DNA of 64,000 nucleotides from Alkalihalophilus pseudofirmus OF4 (GTDB lineage: Bacteria > Bacillota > Bacilli > Bacillales > Bacillaceae_D): contig NC_013791.2 of the NCBI RefSeq assembly GCF_000005825.2, positions 2,976,001-3,040,000 on the forward strand, in the 5' to 3' direction. The first letter of the stretch is position 1. Every line of letters starts with the position of its first letter. Below are positions 28,179 to 35,719 of the stretch, in pieces. Made by a program: the position numbers and the translations under genes. Below the pieces are notes generated by a model. The model was given only the letters and a program-made list of their open reading frames with translations. It made no database searches and was not told where the DNA came from.

Positions 28179-28763
28179 TCATTGCTCTTTAAACAGAATT
28201 GCTAGGTCCACTTTAAATTCTGGTATCAGTTTAGACTGGACAACACCTTCATTTTTTGCAATGTCTGATTGGTTGTATCCGTGTTCATCCAGCGAAAATA
28301 AAAGGACAGCTTTGAGTAAAGGATTAATAACCCAATATTCACTGACTTTAAAGCTCATATATAGATCTAATTTTAAAACTAAATCATGAGCTTGATTAGT
28401 TGGACTAATTATCTCAAAGATAACATCAGGAACCTGTCTTCTCTCATTCAAAAATTTAAAAACGGCTAAGTCTGGTTTAATTATTGCGATATCATCCTGT
28501 TTAATTAATAATAAATCGTTCGGATAACTACAAAATGAATAACTCATTCCACCCAATATTAGTAATTTCTTTCTTAGTCTTTCAAGAATGAGTTGATGTT
28601 CCTTTTGAGACGTTGGTAGACTAAATATTTGTTCATGTATGTATTCTAGAGGATTAGGCGAACTCTCGCTATTTTGATAAAATTCTTCTAAAGAATATCG
28701 GCTCATAGCCCCCATCTTTCCTTCCTCAATAGTAATAAGGGGATCTACTATTTTCATATACAT
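28179..28763 (-). CDS. Uma2-family PD-(D/E)xK nuclease-like protein
   Basis: A 194-aa protein with the Uma2/DUF820 core: AIIKPDLAVFKF (PD motif), PDVIFEIISPTNQAHDLVLKLDLYMSFKVSEYWVINP (E-x-x-S/K region and conserved K-x-x-x-Y). Uma2 proteins adopt a restriction-endonuclease fold; they are abundant in mobile DNA and their role is poorly known. The start is ambiguous: ATG 28,763 overlaps the stop of the upstream gene, while ATG 28,757 has AGG 7 bp upstream. Likely translationally coupled to the winged-helix gene. Confidence 0.8.
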   Translation of the reverse strand: MYMKIVDPLITIEEGKMGAMSRYSLEEFYQNSESSPNPLEYIHEQIFSLPTSQKEHQLILERLRKKLLILGGMSYSFCSYPNDLLLIKQDDIAIIKPDLAVFKFLNERRQVPDVIFEIISPTNQAHDLVLKLDLYMSFKVSEYWVINPLLKAVLLFSLDEHGYNQSDIAKNEGVVQSKLIPEFKVDLAILFKEQ

Positions 28764-29185
28764 CAACCTAAAAGTAGCTCTAATTCTAAGATAGTATAAT
28801 AACCACTTCGAGAAGATTCAGAAATCAATTGTTCTCTAACTAAGTGATTTATTGAGTGTTTTATTTGGGTCTTTTTAATTCTCGTTCTTTTGGCTAAGTC
28901 ATTAATATCTAGTTTTACCGTGTTTTCTTGATTATTAAATACAAGTAAACATAGGTAGACATAAACAACTAAATCTATTCCCCTTATTTCTTCCCCATAC
29001 TCTGCAGCAATTGCATTAGAAGGAACAAAAAAACTCTTCTCTCCGTTTGAATTTAATCTTTCATCTGTACCACCCAAAAAAGTTTCAACTTGTTTATCAA
29101 ATTGCTTATATATCTCCTCGTACAATTCTGCATCAGTAAGCGATTGATTAAATAAACTTGTTGGCAAAATAAACAGATCTAACAT
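28763..29185 (-). CDS. Winged-helix protein of replication/regulator type
   Basis: A 140-aa protein. Residues about 68-135 (GIDLVVYVYLCLLVFNNQ...LDINDLAKRTRIKKTQIKHSINHLVREQLIS) form a winged helix as in phage replication proteins and RepA N-terminal domains. The start ATG 29,185 follows AGGAGA. It is coupled to the Uma2-like gene. It may be an autoregulator or replication protein; no decisive motif. Confidence 0.55.
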   Translation of the reverse strand: MLDLFILPTSLFNQSLTDAELYEEIYKQFDKQVETFLGGTDERLNSNGEKSFFVPSNAIAAEYGEEIRGIDLVVYVYLCLLVFNNQENTVKLDINDLAKRTRIKKTQIKHSINHLVREQLISESSRSGYYTILELELLLG

Positions 29186-29238
29186 ATTTATCTCCTAACT
29201 CTATAGTACTTTAAAATAAATTTACGAATAGAATGATG

Positions 29239-29535
29239 CTACTCGATTCTAGTTCTAGTGACCTTTTTGTTGCTGTACGTTTCATTTCTAACCTTTTTCG
29301 CCTTCTCAACCTCAGATTGAATCACTTTAATTGTGCTATCCTTTGCATATTCACACTCTTCAAGAGTTGCACCAATATCGTTAGCCCAAAAACCGTGAGA
29401 ACCTAACAAGAGTCGAATTTCATTAAATAACTCATCCGTTAATTCTTTATGTGCTTCCTCCACCTCAAAGGCCTTTATCTTTTCTTCTACTACAGTGGCT
29501 ATATTAATTACTAATTTCCCTGAATAGATCTTCAT
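29239..29535 (-). CDS. Small hypothetical protein
   Basis: A 98-aa acidic, largely helical protein ending in a basic tail (KKVRNETYSNKKVTRTRIE). No family recognised. It follows GGAGGG (12-bp spacing) and sits in a leftward run of small genes. Confidence 0.45.
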   Translation of the reverse strand: MKIYSGKLVINIATVVEEKIKAFEVEEAHKELTDELFNEIRLLLGSHGFWANDIGATLEECEYAKDSTIKVIQSEVEKAKKVRNETYSNKKVTRTRIE

Positions 29536-29566
29536 GTTGTTAGCTATCCCTCCTTTATTTTTATGC

Positions 29567-29851
29567 TTATTTCTTTACTAAACGATCAATCATAAATGTC
29601 ATTGAATCACTAAATCCTTGTCGATATGCTTGTTTTGTTTGAAAAAAGATCTGTTCGAAAATATTTGATCTTATATCCTCAATTAATAAATTTCTAGCCT
29701 CATCATCTAATGTTTGTGTCGCATCTAACAATTTCTCCTCTAAATCTCTGTAAATAATATCCGCATAAACTTGATACTCCTTACTTATTAACAATGCCTC
29801 TAGTCTGCTTTCTATAAACTGTTCCGTAGTAGCCTGTAAACCATCAAGCAT
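29567..29851 (-). CDS. Small helical hypothetical protein
   Basis: A 94-aa protein of predicted helices (QFIESRLEALLISKEYQVYADIIYRDLEEKLLD). No catalytic motif. It is the first gene of the leftward small-gene run, starting near two direct repeats that may be operators. Confidence 0.45.
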   Translation of the reverse strand: MLDGLQATTEQFIESRLEALLISKEYQVYADIIYRDLEEKLLDATQTLDDEARNLLIEDIRSNIFEQIFFQTKQAYRQGFSDSMTFMIDRLVKK

Positions 29852-29871
29852 AAATTCAACACACCCTTTTT

Positions 29872-29904
29872 TTTCGTTAAATGTATATATTTCGTTTAAT
29901 GTAT
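29872..29904. promoter_or_regulatory. Direct repeats, putative operator
   Basis: TTTCGTTAAATGTAT (29,872-29,886) and TTTCGTTTAATGTAT (29,890-29,904) differ at one base and are 18 bp apart. They lie between the leftward small-gene run and the rightward XRE repressor gene, so they are good candidates for repressor sites. Confidence 0.5.
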
Positions 29905-30005
29905 TATAATTTATTTTTATTTGATTGTAAAATTAAAAAACAGTACGATAGTAAAGAAGTGCTAGTTATAAATATAAATATAAATAGTTTAGATGAGGGA
30001 AAATT

Positions 30006-30371
30006 ATGAATAATACTTTAGCGGGTAAATTAGTTAAAGAGTTGCGATTAGATAAGGAACTATCAATGAGCGAATTTTCTAAGAGGGTAGAAATATCCCA
30101 ACCTTCTTTGTCACGAATTGAAAATGGAAACCAAGAAATGTCTTTTTCTCTACTAATAAAAATATGTAGAGAGTTAGATATTTCAGTTAGTGAATTCTTT
30201 AATAGATTAGAAAATACAGAACAACTCTTAAATGAATCAGTAAAAGAGATAGACAATGCCAATGTTAACACCTATTTAGACTTCGAAAGCAAACTCCATA
30301 AAATGATTGACGGACTAAATAATGAACAAAAAAAAGCATTATTTGCTTTCTTATTTTCTCTAGAAAAATAG
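30006..30371 (+). CDS. XRE-family HTH repressor
   Basis: A 121-aa protein with a Cro/CI-type HTH at residues about 8-62 (LVKELRLDKELSMSEFSKRVEISQPSLSRIENGNQEMSFSLLIKICRELDISVSEFF) and a helical C-terminus. The start ATG 30,006 follows GAGGG. Being divergent from the small-gene run, it probably represses that operon and itself. Confidence 0.8.
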   Translation: MNNTLAGKLVKELRLDKELSMSEFSKRVEISQPSLSRIENGNQEMSFSLLIKICRELDISVSEFFNRLENTEQLLNESVKEIDNANVNTYLDFESKLHKMIDGLNNEQKKALFAFLFSLEK

Positions 30372-30465
30372 TATGTAAGCACAATATTAATCGTCTATTT
30401 AGTAGTCAAATTACATGATACTAACAAAGTCAGTCTTGGTTCATAATTTGATAAAATATAAAAAG

Positions 30466-30505
30466 GCTATAAATCCAAAATTTTATCAACCCTTGGATTT
30501 ATAGC
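30466..30505. terminator. Hairpin terminator
   Basis: GCTATAAATCCAA (30,466-30,478) and TTGGATTTATAGC (30,493-30,505) form a perfect 13-bp stem between the XRE gene and a leftward small gene. Confidence 0.65.
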
Positions 30506-30516
30506 ATTCTAATCAG

Positions 30517-30738
30517 TTATTTTTCTAAGTTTTTCCTCAATTCTTCCGGCAAACAATCGTTAAGAAAGTTAAACAATACTCTCCCCTCCACTTTGTCAGC
30601 TAAATAGTTGAAATATACCTTTTCTTCATTTTCAATGTCAATTCCTTCAAAGTGTTCTTTATACAAATCCCATAAGCACGGATGCTGCTCTTTTATATAC
30701 TTAAAATTGAAACTAACACCTGTTTTTAGATAATTCAT
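30517..30738 (-). CDS. Small acidic hypothetical protein
   Basis: A 73-aa soluble protein with many aromatic residues (YIKEQHPCLWDLYKEHFEGIDIENEEKVYFNYLADKV). It faintly resembles YozE-like small proteins, not enough to name it. A GAGGAAGG site precedes ATG 30,738. Confidence 0.4.
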   Translation of the reverse strand: MNYLKTGVSFNFKYIKEQHPCLWDLYKEHFEGIDIENEEKVYFNYLADKVEGRVLFNFLNDCLPEELRKNLEK

Positions 30739-30762
30739 CCAAACACAACCTTCCTCTGGATA

Positions 30763-31022
30763 TTAAAAAAGAATAGCTTTCGATAAGAGGTAAAAACAAA
30801 ATAATGTAGGTATTATCGTAAGAAAGACCCCAAAAACTCTAGTCTTCATTTTTAACTGCATTATAAAACCAATCAAACAAATTGCAAACAAAAACATGAA
30901 GTACCACCTATATGTCGCAGAATCCGCCTCAGCATTCCCGGACCAGCCATCCAAAAAGAAAACAGTAATACAAAGAGGCATGATAGCAAATTCCAACTAT
31001 AAAAAACAGCTTTTCTTGGCAT
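30763..31022 (-). pseudogene. Membrane protein gene with probable frameshift
   Basis: A good ribosome site (GGAGG) and ATG at 31,022 begin MPRKAVFYSWNLLSC with a first hydrophobic segment. The frame then runs out, while an overlapping frame (30,996-30,763) encodes the remaining membrane segments (YRWYFMFLFAICLIGFIMQL, VFGVFLTIIPTLFCFYLL) without its own ribosome site. The two halves look like one small three-helix membrane protein broken by a frameshift somewhere near 30,950. A sequencing error is also possible. Confidence 0.4.
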
Positions 31023-31236
31023 CTTGATCCTCCATTTCATTCAACTGAGCATTCTTCGTTTTCCATCTTACTGAAATTAAAGGATGTTATGTTGTTTTTT
31101 GGAAATTCAATACAATTAATATCTATTAGGATATCATTTTACCAATATATGGTAAATCGTAAAATTTATATTCGCAGTAGGAATATAATAAATTCCTTAT
31201 TTGATATTAATTTAGTTTTTACTATTGAAGCCATTG

Positions 31237-31722
31237 TTAAAGATTATCTCCCTTATTATTTTTCAGATTAAAGCTCTTCAATCCAGTCTCTAGTAATACA
31301 TGAATGAAACCATTAATTTTAAAGGAGTTTTTCTTACATATACTTTTTATTAACTCATAGTTTTCTTCCGTTAGAAATAGAGATTTCTTCTCTGTTAACT
31401 CTGAATGGTCAACATCCCGATAAGAAAGAAATAATTCATATTCTTTATCCTCTGTTTTTATTTCAGAATGAACCTCTGCAGATTGATTTTGGCTTAATTC
31501 TTTATCTACTTTTAGCACTTTTATTGTTTTAGTTATGTCCCGATTCAATGCTGTGTACTTGTCATTGCTTCTGCAGACCCATTCATTGGTTTCATTATCA
31601 AATTCTACACAAGAGTTTTTAAGTTTTTTCAACAATGATCCTGCGGGTTTATTTAGTTTCTTCGCTAAATCGGATATAGATTTACCTTCATTTAAGAAAA
31701 CTAATACCTCATATATTAACAA
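31237..31722 (-). CDS. HTH-type DNA-binding protein, hypothetical
   Basis: A 161-aa protein. The N-terminus (about 8-35, FLNEGKSISDLAKKLNKPAGSLLKKLKN) is a likely HTH. The C-terminus (LTEENYELIKSICKKNSFKINGFIHVLLETGLKSF) reads like a ribbon-helix-helix or helical dimer unit, as in plasmid copy-control and partition regulators. The start is TTG 31,722, 8 bp after AGGG. It lies next to the repeat-rich non-coding stretch at 31.75-32.4 kb, which may hold its binding sites. Confidence 0.5.
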   Translation of the reverse strand: MLIYEVLVFLNEGKSISDLAKKLNKPAGSLLKKLKNSCVEFDNETNEWVCRSNDKYTALNRDITKTIKVLKVDKELSQNQSAEVHSEIKTEDKEYELFLSYRDVDHSELTEKKSLFLTEENYELIKSICKKNSFKINGFIHVLLETGLKSFNLKNNKGDNL

Positions 31723-31749
31723 CCGTGTTGCCCTCCCTCCATTTATTTT

Positions 31750-32401
31750 TATTCATTGTATCTTCATTTTTTTATATTTTAATAGCAATAAATAAAAAAT
31801 TGATTCTGAATTTTTTCAGAATCTGAAAATTGTTCCACTTTTTTCTTTATATTTTCCATAGAACTTAGAACCCCATCACTGACCTAAATATCTTATAAAT
31901 CTTAGTTTGTTACTCTTAATAGATACTATAAAAGGTAACTACAAAAAGTATCGGAAAAAAATGAAGATACTAAAACAACCACTCACAAATACAGCAGCAG
32001 ATATTTTTTAGGTAATTAACTTTACAATTGGGTAGATCTTAATACGCCCAATTGTACCTATGGGTAAGCCTATATATTTATATCCGTAAATCCTAGTAAT
32101 ACTAAAGGTTAAATCATGCCTCAAAGGTCGTAAAAAACCGACTATTATATTTTTTTAGAGTAGATTTAACACCATTAATAATTTGCAAGAATCATAGATA
32201 AACACATCAAACACTTCCTACTGAACACTTCATTAAGTGTTATCTTTATCTAGTAACTATTATCAGTTACTAACAACAACTTTTTATCATTTTTAACCCC
32301 ATATTTTAAATGAAAAACTTTAACAGATACTATTAACAGTTACTATAAAAAGTAACCATTCGTCTGAAATAATCCTGATCAATATGTTGTATTCGGGATT
32401 T
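31750..32401. other. Gene-free region rich in inverted repeats
   Basis: About 650 bp without a gene, cut off on the right by IS21 copy 1. It holds repeated GATACT/GTTACT half sites: GATACTATAAAAGGTAAC (31,922-31,939), AGTAACT...AGTTACT (32,252-32,271), GATACTATTAACAGTTACT and the palindrome GTTACTATAAAAAGTAAC (32,339-32,356). There is also a 10-bp inverted repeat TACAATTGGG/CCCAATTGTA (32,023-32,056) and AACACTT/AAGTGTT (32,224-32,241). This could be a replication origin, a partition site or an operator cluster. Confidence 0.5.
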
Positions 32402-32496
32402 TGATTACGGCCATTGAATATTACCACTAATGCCTTCTATCTTACCAACCTTCGCCAAAGTATTTACCAGGTGATGTCAAGCTCTTTACCAATAAG

Positions 32497-32530
32497 ACAC
32501 CCCTTACAGAATGCACATTGTAAGGGGTGT
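32497..32530 (-). terminator. Hairpin downstream of istB, copy 1
   Basis: ACACCCCTTACA (32,497-32,508) and TGTAAGGGGTGT (32,519-32,530) form a perfect 12-bp stem, extended by an outer CTCTTTA/TAAAGAG pair. It lies 20 bp after the istB stop inside the IS and could end its transcript. Confidence 0.6.
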
Positions 32531-32549
32531 AAAGAGAGCCTTATTTAAA

Positions 32550-33305
32550 TTAAAGTTCTTTACTTAATCCATATCTTTCCCTCATGGAAACTTCCCCGTC
32601 AATAAGAATCTGATAGGAATCATGAATAATACGGTCTAAGATTGCTTCTGCTATAGTTTCATTTCCTAATTTCATGTGCCAACCACTTGGATCTATCTGA
32701 GAACAGAATATAGTTGAAGCCACTTTGTGGCGTGCTTCTGCTATTTCTAAAAGGATTGCAGCTTCATCAGTAGACAACTCGGTCAGTAACCATTCATCAA
32801 GTATTAGTAGATCTACTTTTTTATATTTCTTTATACACTTACGATAACTTCCATCTGCAGCTAACTTTGCGAGTGATAATTCATCTATTAATTCTGGTAA
32901 GCGAATATATTTTACTTTGTAGAATTGACGACAAGCTGACACCCCAAACGCACTCGCTAAATACGATTTACCTGAACCAGTGGGGCCTTTCAAGATAATA
33001 TTATGACAATCGTGTATATAGGTACCATTCGCAAGCTTTAAAATAAGTTCTTTATCTAGTCTTCTATCCTCGTAATATTCTATATCTTCGATACATGCAT
33101 TGGAATCTAAGAATGTTGCTGATTTTATTAAGCGTTGAAGTGTATTGCTTTTGCGTCGAGAATACTCTAAATCAACAAGAAGAGTGAAACGATCTTCAAA
33201 GCTCATCTTTTGAAAATCCTTGCTTGATGATTGCTCTTTATAGGCGTCCGCCATGCCACCTAGTTTCATTTCGTGTAATTTAGTCAGTGTTTGGTCATTT
33301 ATCAT
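32550..33305 (-). CDS. istB: IS21 helper ATPase IstB
   Basis: A 251-aa AAA+ ATPase related to DnaC that directs IstA to target DNA. Walker A is GPTGSGKSY (about 105-113) and Walker B is LLILDEW (about 165-171), followed by the IFCSQIDPSGWH sensor segment. The start overlaps the istA stop by 4 bp (ATGA), the usual translational coupling in IS21. Confidence 0.93.
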   Translation of the reverse strand: MINDQTLTKLHEMKLGGMADAYKEQSSSKDFQKMSFEDRFTLLVDLEYSRRKSNTLQRLIKSATFLDSNACIEDIEYYEDRRLDKELILKLANGTYIHDCHNIILKGPTGSGKSYLASAFGVSACRQFYKVKYIRLPELIDELSLAKLAADGSYRKCIKKYKKVDLLILDEWLLTELSTDEAAILLEIAEARHKVASTIFCSQIDPSGWHMKLGNETIAEAILDRIIHDSYQILIDGEVSMRERYGLSKEL

Positions 33306-34852
33306 CTGTCTGTTCCTCCGTAGTAACCTGCTCCACGTGTGAAGCCGAAATTATTCTTAGTACTCTCTGATTTTCGTTTCAATTCTTGTTCAGCATCATT
33401 CTTCTTATTACTCTTCAAAATGGTCTGAATGCTTTTAACCGTAGGTCTTTTTGTCATAGAAATAACCATTTTACAAGCGCGTTCAATCTCATATTTTGTG
33501 TAACTTCTCTCTGATTTCTTTAACGAGAATATTGATTGCAATGCTTGTTTTTCGTTTTGAGATGTATCTAAGATGTATTGAACAACGTTCAACGTCGATT
33601 CTCCAATGCTCTTTGCCCACTCAAAGGCGGCTTCTGGTGTCTGATCTAGAAATAACTTGTGATTATCTGGCATATGGTCGCGACTAGTAGATAATTGACC
33701 ATACTTGCCATATAATCTTTTATGAGAGGCTACTCTCATATGGTTAAAGTAGACTTCAACCATATCGTCTAAGAGTTTCACATCTACTTCCCGATTAATA
33801 TACTCGTATGGAACTGAATAAAACATACTATCGACAGAGATGTGATAATCGGGACGTACTATGGCTTTTTTCCATTCGGACATCTTGTAAGGTTTACTAG
33901 GTAGAGGGGAAAGCGCAAATTTCTCCTCTTCCTCAAAAGCTGATAAACGACATCCTTTTTTCCGAGTAAAAGGACGTTCATTAAACTCCTTTAATTTCTT
34001 CCAAACTTCTTCGTTCAATTCATCAATGCTGAAACATTGTGTATTCCTTAAGGCTGCAATAATCCATGTTGAGATAGCATTAACTGAGCCCTCTACACTT
34101 GCTTTGTCCTTCGGACTTCGAACACGAGCAGGCATAACTACTGTACTGTAATGGTCCGCCATTTCTCTGTAAGTAGGGTTCAAAACCAACTCACGTGATG
34201 TATGCTTTGTCACACTCGTTTTCAAATTATCTGGCACAACAATTTGTGTGCTTCCGCCAAAATACTGATAAGCACGATTATGAGCTTGTATCCAAGAACT
34301 CAGATTCATAGATAATGTCACTTCCGCATAAGATATCTGACTGCATGGTAGTGTAGCAACGAAGACATAAGCCTTTACTTTCTCTCCAGAATCCCTATCA
34401 ATGACGAAAGCTGTAGATCCCGCCCAATCAACTTCCATAATTTCACCTGGCTTTCGGCGTATACGCAAAGTAGCTTTATATTTATCTGCATATCTACTGT
34501 AATGGCGCAAAAAGCTACGATACGAGTAAGGAATCCTGTTGTTAGCACGACACTCTGCTTCATACTCATAATGTAGAAGGGAGAGTGTTACATTCGGTTT
34601 GGCCAACTCTTCATGGATATAATCGAAGTTTAAAGGGTGTCTTCCTGATCCCTCCAACGTTTTCTCTGGGAAGAGAAATTCCTCAATCCATTTATCTGTC
34701 ATCTCTTCATCTAACGGACAAACAAGCCCTTTCTTTTCTGCTAGACGGATAACCTCTGTTACTTTTTGCCGAGAGTTGCCAGTGCTTGCCGCGATACCTC
34801 TAAGGCTAATTCCCTCGTCATGTAATTCTAAAATTTTCTGGTACTTAATCAA
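33302..34852 (-). CDS. istA: IS21 transposase IstA
   Basis: A 516-aa DDE transposase. It has an N-terminal HTH (LELHDEGISLRGIAASTGNSRQKVTEVIRLAEKKG) and an integrase core beginning GEIMEVDWAGSTAF, with VPDNLKTSV and KDKASVEGSVNAI carrying the second Asp and the Glu. I place the start at TTG 34,852, 7 bp after GGAGG, paralleling the GTG start of copy 2. The ribosome site lies in a hairpin (34,855-34,915). Confidence 0.92.
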   Translation of the reverse strand: MIKYQKILELHDEGISLRGIAASTGNSRQKVTEVIRLAEKKGLVCPLDEEMTDKWIEEFLFPEKTLEGSGRHPLNFDYIHEELAKPNVTLSLLHYEYEAECRANNRIPYSYRSFLRHYSRYADKYKATLRIRRKPGEIMEVDWAGSTAFVIDRDSGEKVKAYVFVATLPCSQISYAEVTLSMNLSSWIQAHNRAYQYFGGSTQIVVPDNLKTSVTKHTSRELVLNPTYREMADHYSTVVMPARVRSPKDKASVEGSVNAISTWIIAALRNTQCFSIDELNEEVWKKLKEFNERPFTRKKGCRLSAFEEEEKFALSPLPSKPYKMSEWKKAIVRPDYHISVDSMFYSVPYEYINREVDVKLLDDMVEVYFNHMRVASHKRLYGKYGQLSTSRDHMPDNHKLFLDQTPEAAFEWAKSIGESTLNVVQYILDTSQNEKQALQSIFSLKKSERSYTKYEIERACKMVISMTKRPTVKSIQTILKSNKKNDAEQELKRKSESTKNNFGFTRGAGYYGGTDR

Positions 34853-34854
34853 AA

Positions 34855-34915
34855 AAATACCTCCATATAAAAATGTCACACCATTAGGTGTGCACATTAA
34901 TTATACAAAGGTATG
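34855..34915 (-). promoter_or_regulatory. Hairpin occluding the istA ribosome site, copy 1
   Basis: On the minus strand ATACCT pairs with AGGTAT around an inner perfect hairpin CACACC-taat-GGTGTG. The 3' arm contains the GGAGG of istA. The same layout occurs in IS21 copy 2, which suggests that read-through transcripts from outside fold so as to block istA translation. Confidence 0.5.
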
Positions 34916-35048
34916 TTGTGGTAAACTCGTGGCATTAACTGGTACATTTATTGTCATTTGACGGTAAGAAACATGGCAGAGGTGGTACATATCAATGGCT
35001 GTAATCAGATTTAATTAATGCTATATCGCAGTACATTTTATAAATTAA

Positions 35049-35103
35049 AAATGAGCAAAATATGCAGAGCTTAATTAAAACCCTGCATCCTTTAGGCTCA
35101 TTT
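35049..35103. terminator. Nested hairpin downstream of the split gene
   Basis: AAATGAGC (35,049-35,056) pairs with GCTCATTT (35,096-35,103) and ATGCAG pairs with CTGCAT inside it. It lies downstream of the leftward gene fragment at 35,295-35,601 and may be its terminator. Confidence 0.4.
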
Positions 35104-35294
35104 CTATAACTATTTAATTTTCATGAATAGTATCGTTATACTACGCAGTAATTGGTTCAAAAAATTTTTAGGTATCTTGTTCAACATAAGCACATCTTTA
35201 AGTATAATCCTTCACATTCTCTTGTATGAATCATAACCATTTTGCACTGACTCTAAATTCTTTAAATTCAACTTGGAAACTAAATAAATCCACA

Positions 35295-35601
35295 CTAGTC
35301 CTCCAATGGGATTCTTTGGACAGTTCTATTAACAACCCCTAACTTTTTAACACACAATTGGCCATTGTTATAATCATTCAACAAATCTTCCATAGTAGCT
35401 ATGTAACTTTCATAATCATACCAACCTAACATATCCATTATCTCTATACTCTTGTTCTTACCAGATGCATTATGCAGAGCAAATTTACTATCTATCTGTG
35501 CCAATGCTTCAAAGCAACTTTTAGTTACATTTTTATTGCTCCCTTCTTCGTAATGCATAGATTGATTTCTTCTGATTACAGCCATCCGATTGAACCAGTT
35601 G
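35295..35601 (-). pseudogene. C-terminal part of a gene split by IS21 copy 2
   Basis: About 102 codons that start abruptly at the IS edge and read NWFNRMAVIRRNQSMHYEEG, ending VQRIPLED. No start codon or ribosome site of its own is needed if it continues from the fragment at 38,431-38,701, which has the same orientation beyond the IS. Unknown family. The product is acidic and soluble. The two parts do not join exactly in frame, so a few bases seem altered. Confidence 0.5.
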
Positions 35602-35662
35602 TGCCATCTTTTTGATCCGCCTCGGACATGAATTTGATCCAATTAAGACATGACTGACCCAC

Positions 35663-35712
35663 CCTCCTATATAATGAAGGAGCACATTTGTGCAAATTTA
35701 TTATATAGGAGG
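35663..35712 (+). promoter_or_regulatory. Hairpin occluding the istA ribosome site, copy 2
   Basis: CCTCCTATATAAT (35,663-35,675) is perfectly complementary to ATTATATAGGAGG (35,700-35,712). The 3' arm contains the AGGAGG of istA, 7 bp before its GTG. An inner GCACA/TGTGC hairpin tightens the loop. A transcript starting outside the IS would contain both arms and hide the ribosome site. Confidence 0.65.
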
Positions 35713-35719
35713 TTTTTTT

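Larger units (their letters stand above)
32402..35007 (-). mobile_element. IS21-family insertion sequence, copy 1 (complete)
   Basis: A 2,606-bp element with istA and istB. The terminal inverted repeats are clear: left end TGATTACGGCCATTGA, right end (complement) TGATTACAGCCATTGA, with similarity continuing about 30 bp further in (TACCAC..TGCC..CTTACC). The flanks carry a 5-bp target duplication GATTT at 32,397-32,401 and 35,008-35,012. Its proteins differ substantially from those of copy 2, so the two arrived independently. Confidence 0.92.

Noticed and set aside
31089-31271. Rightward 60-codon frame
   Set aside because: Extremely AT-rich, no ribosome site, and it overlaps the end of the better supported leftward HTH gene.
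31922-32356. GATACT/GTTACT repeats as a CRISPR array
   Set aside because: Units are short, irregularly spaced and partly palindromic, with no constant-length spacers and no cas genes.
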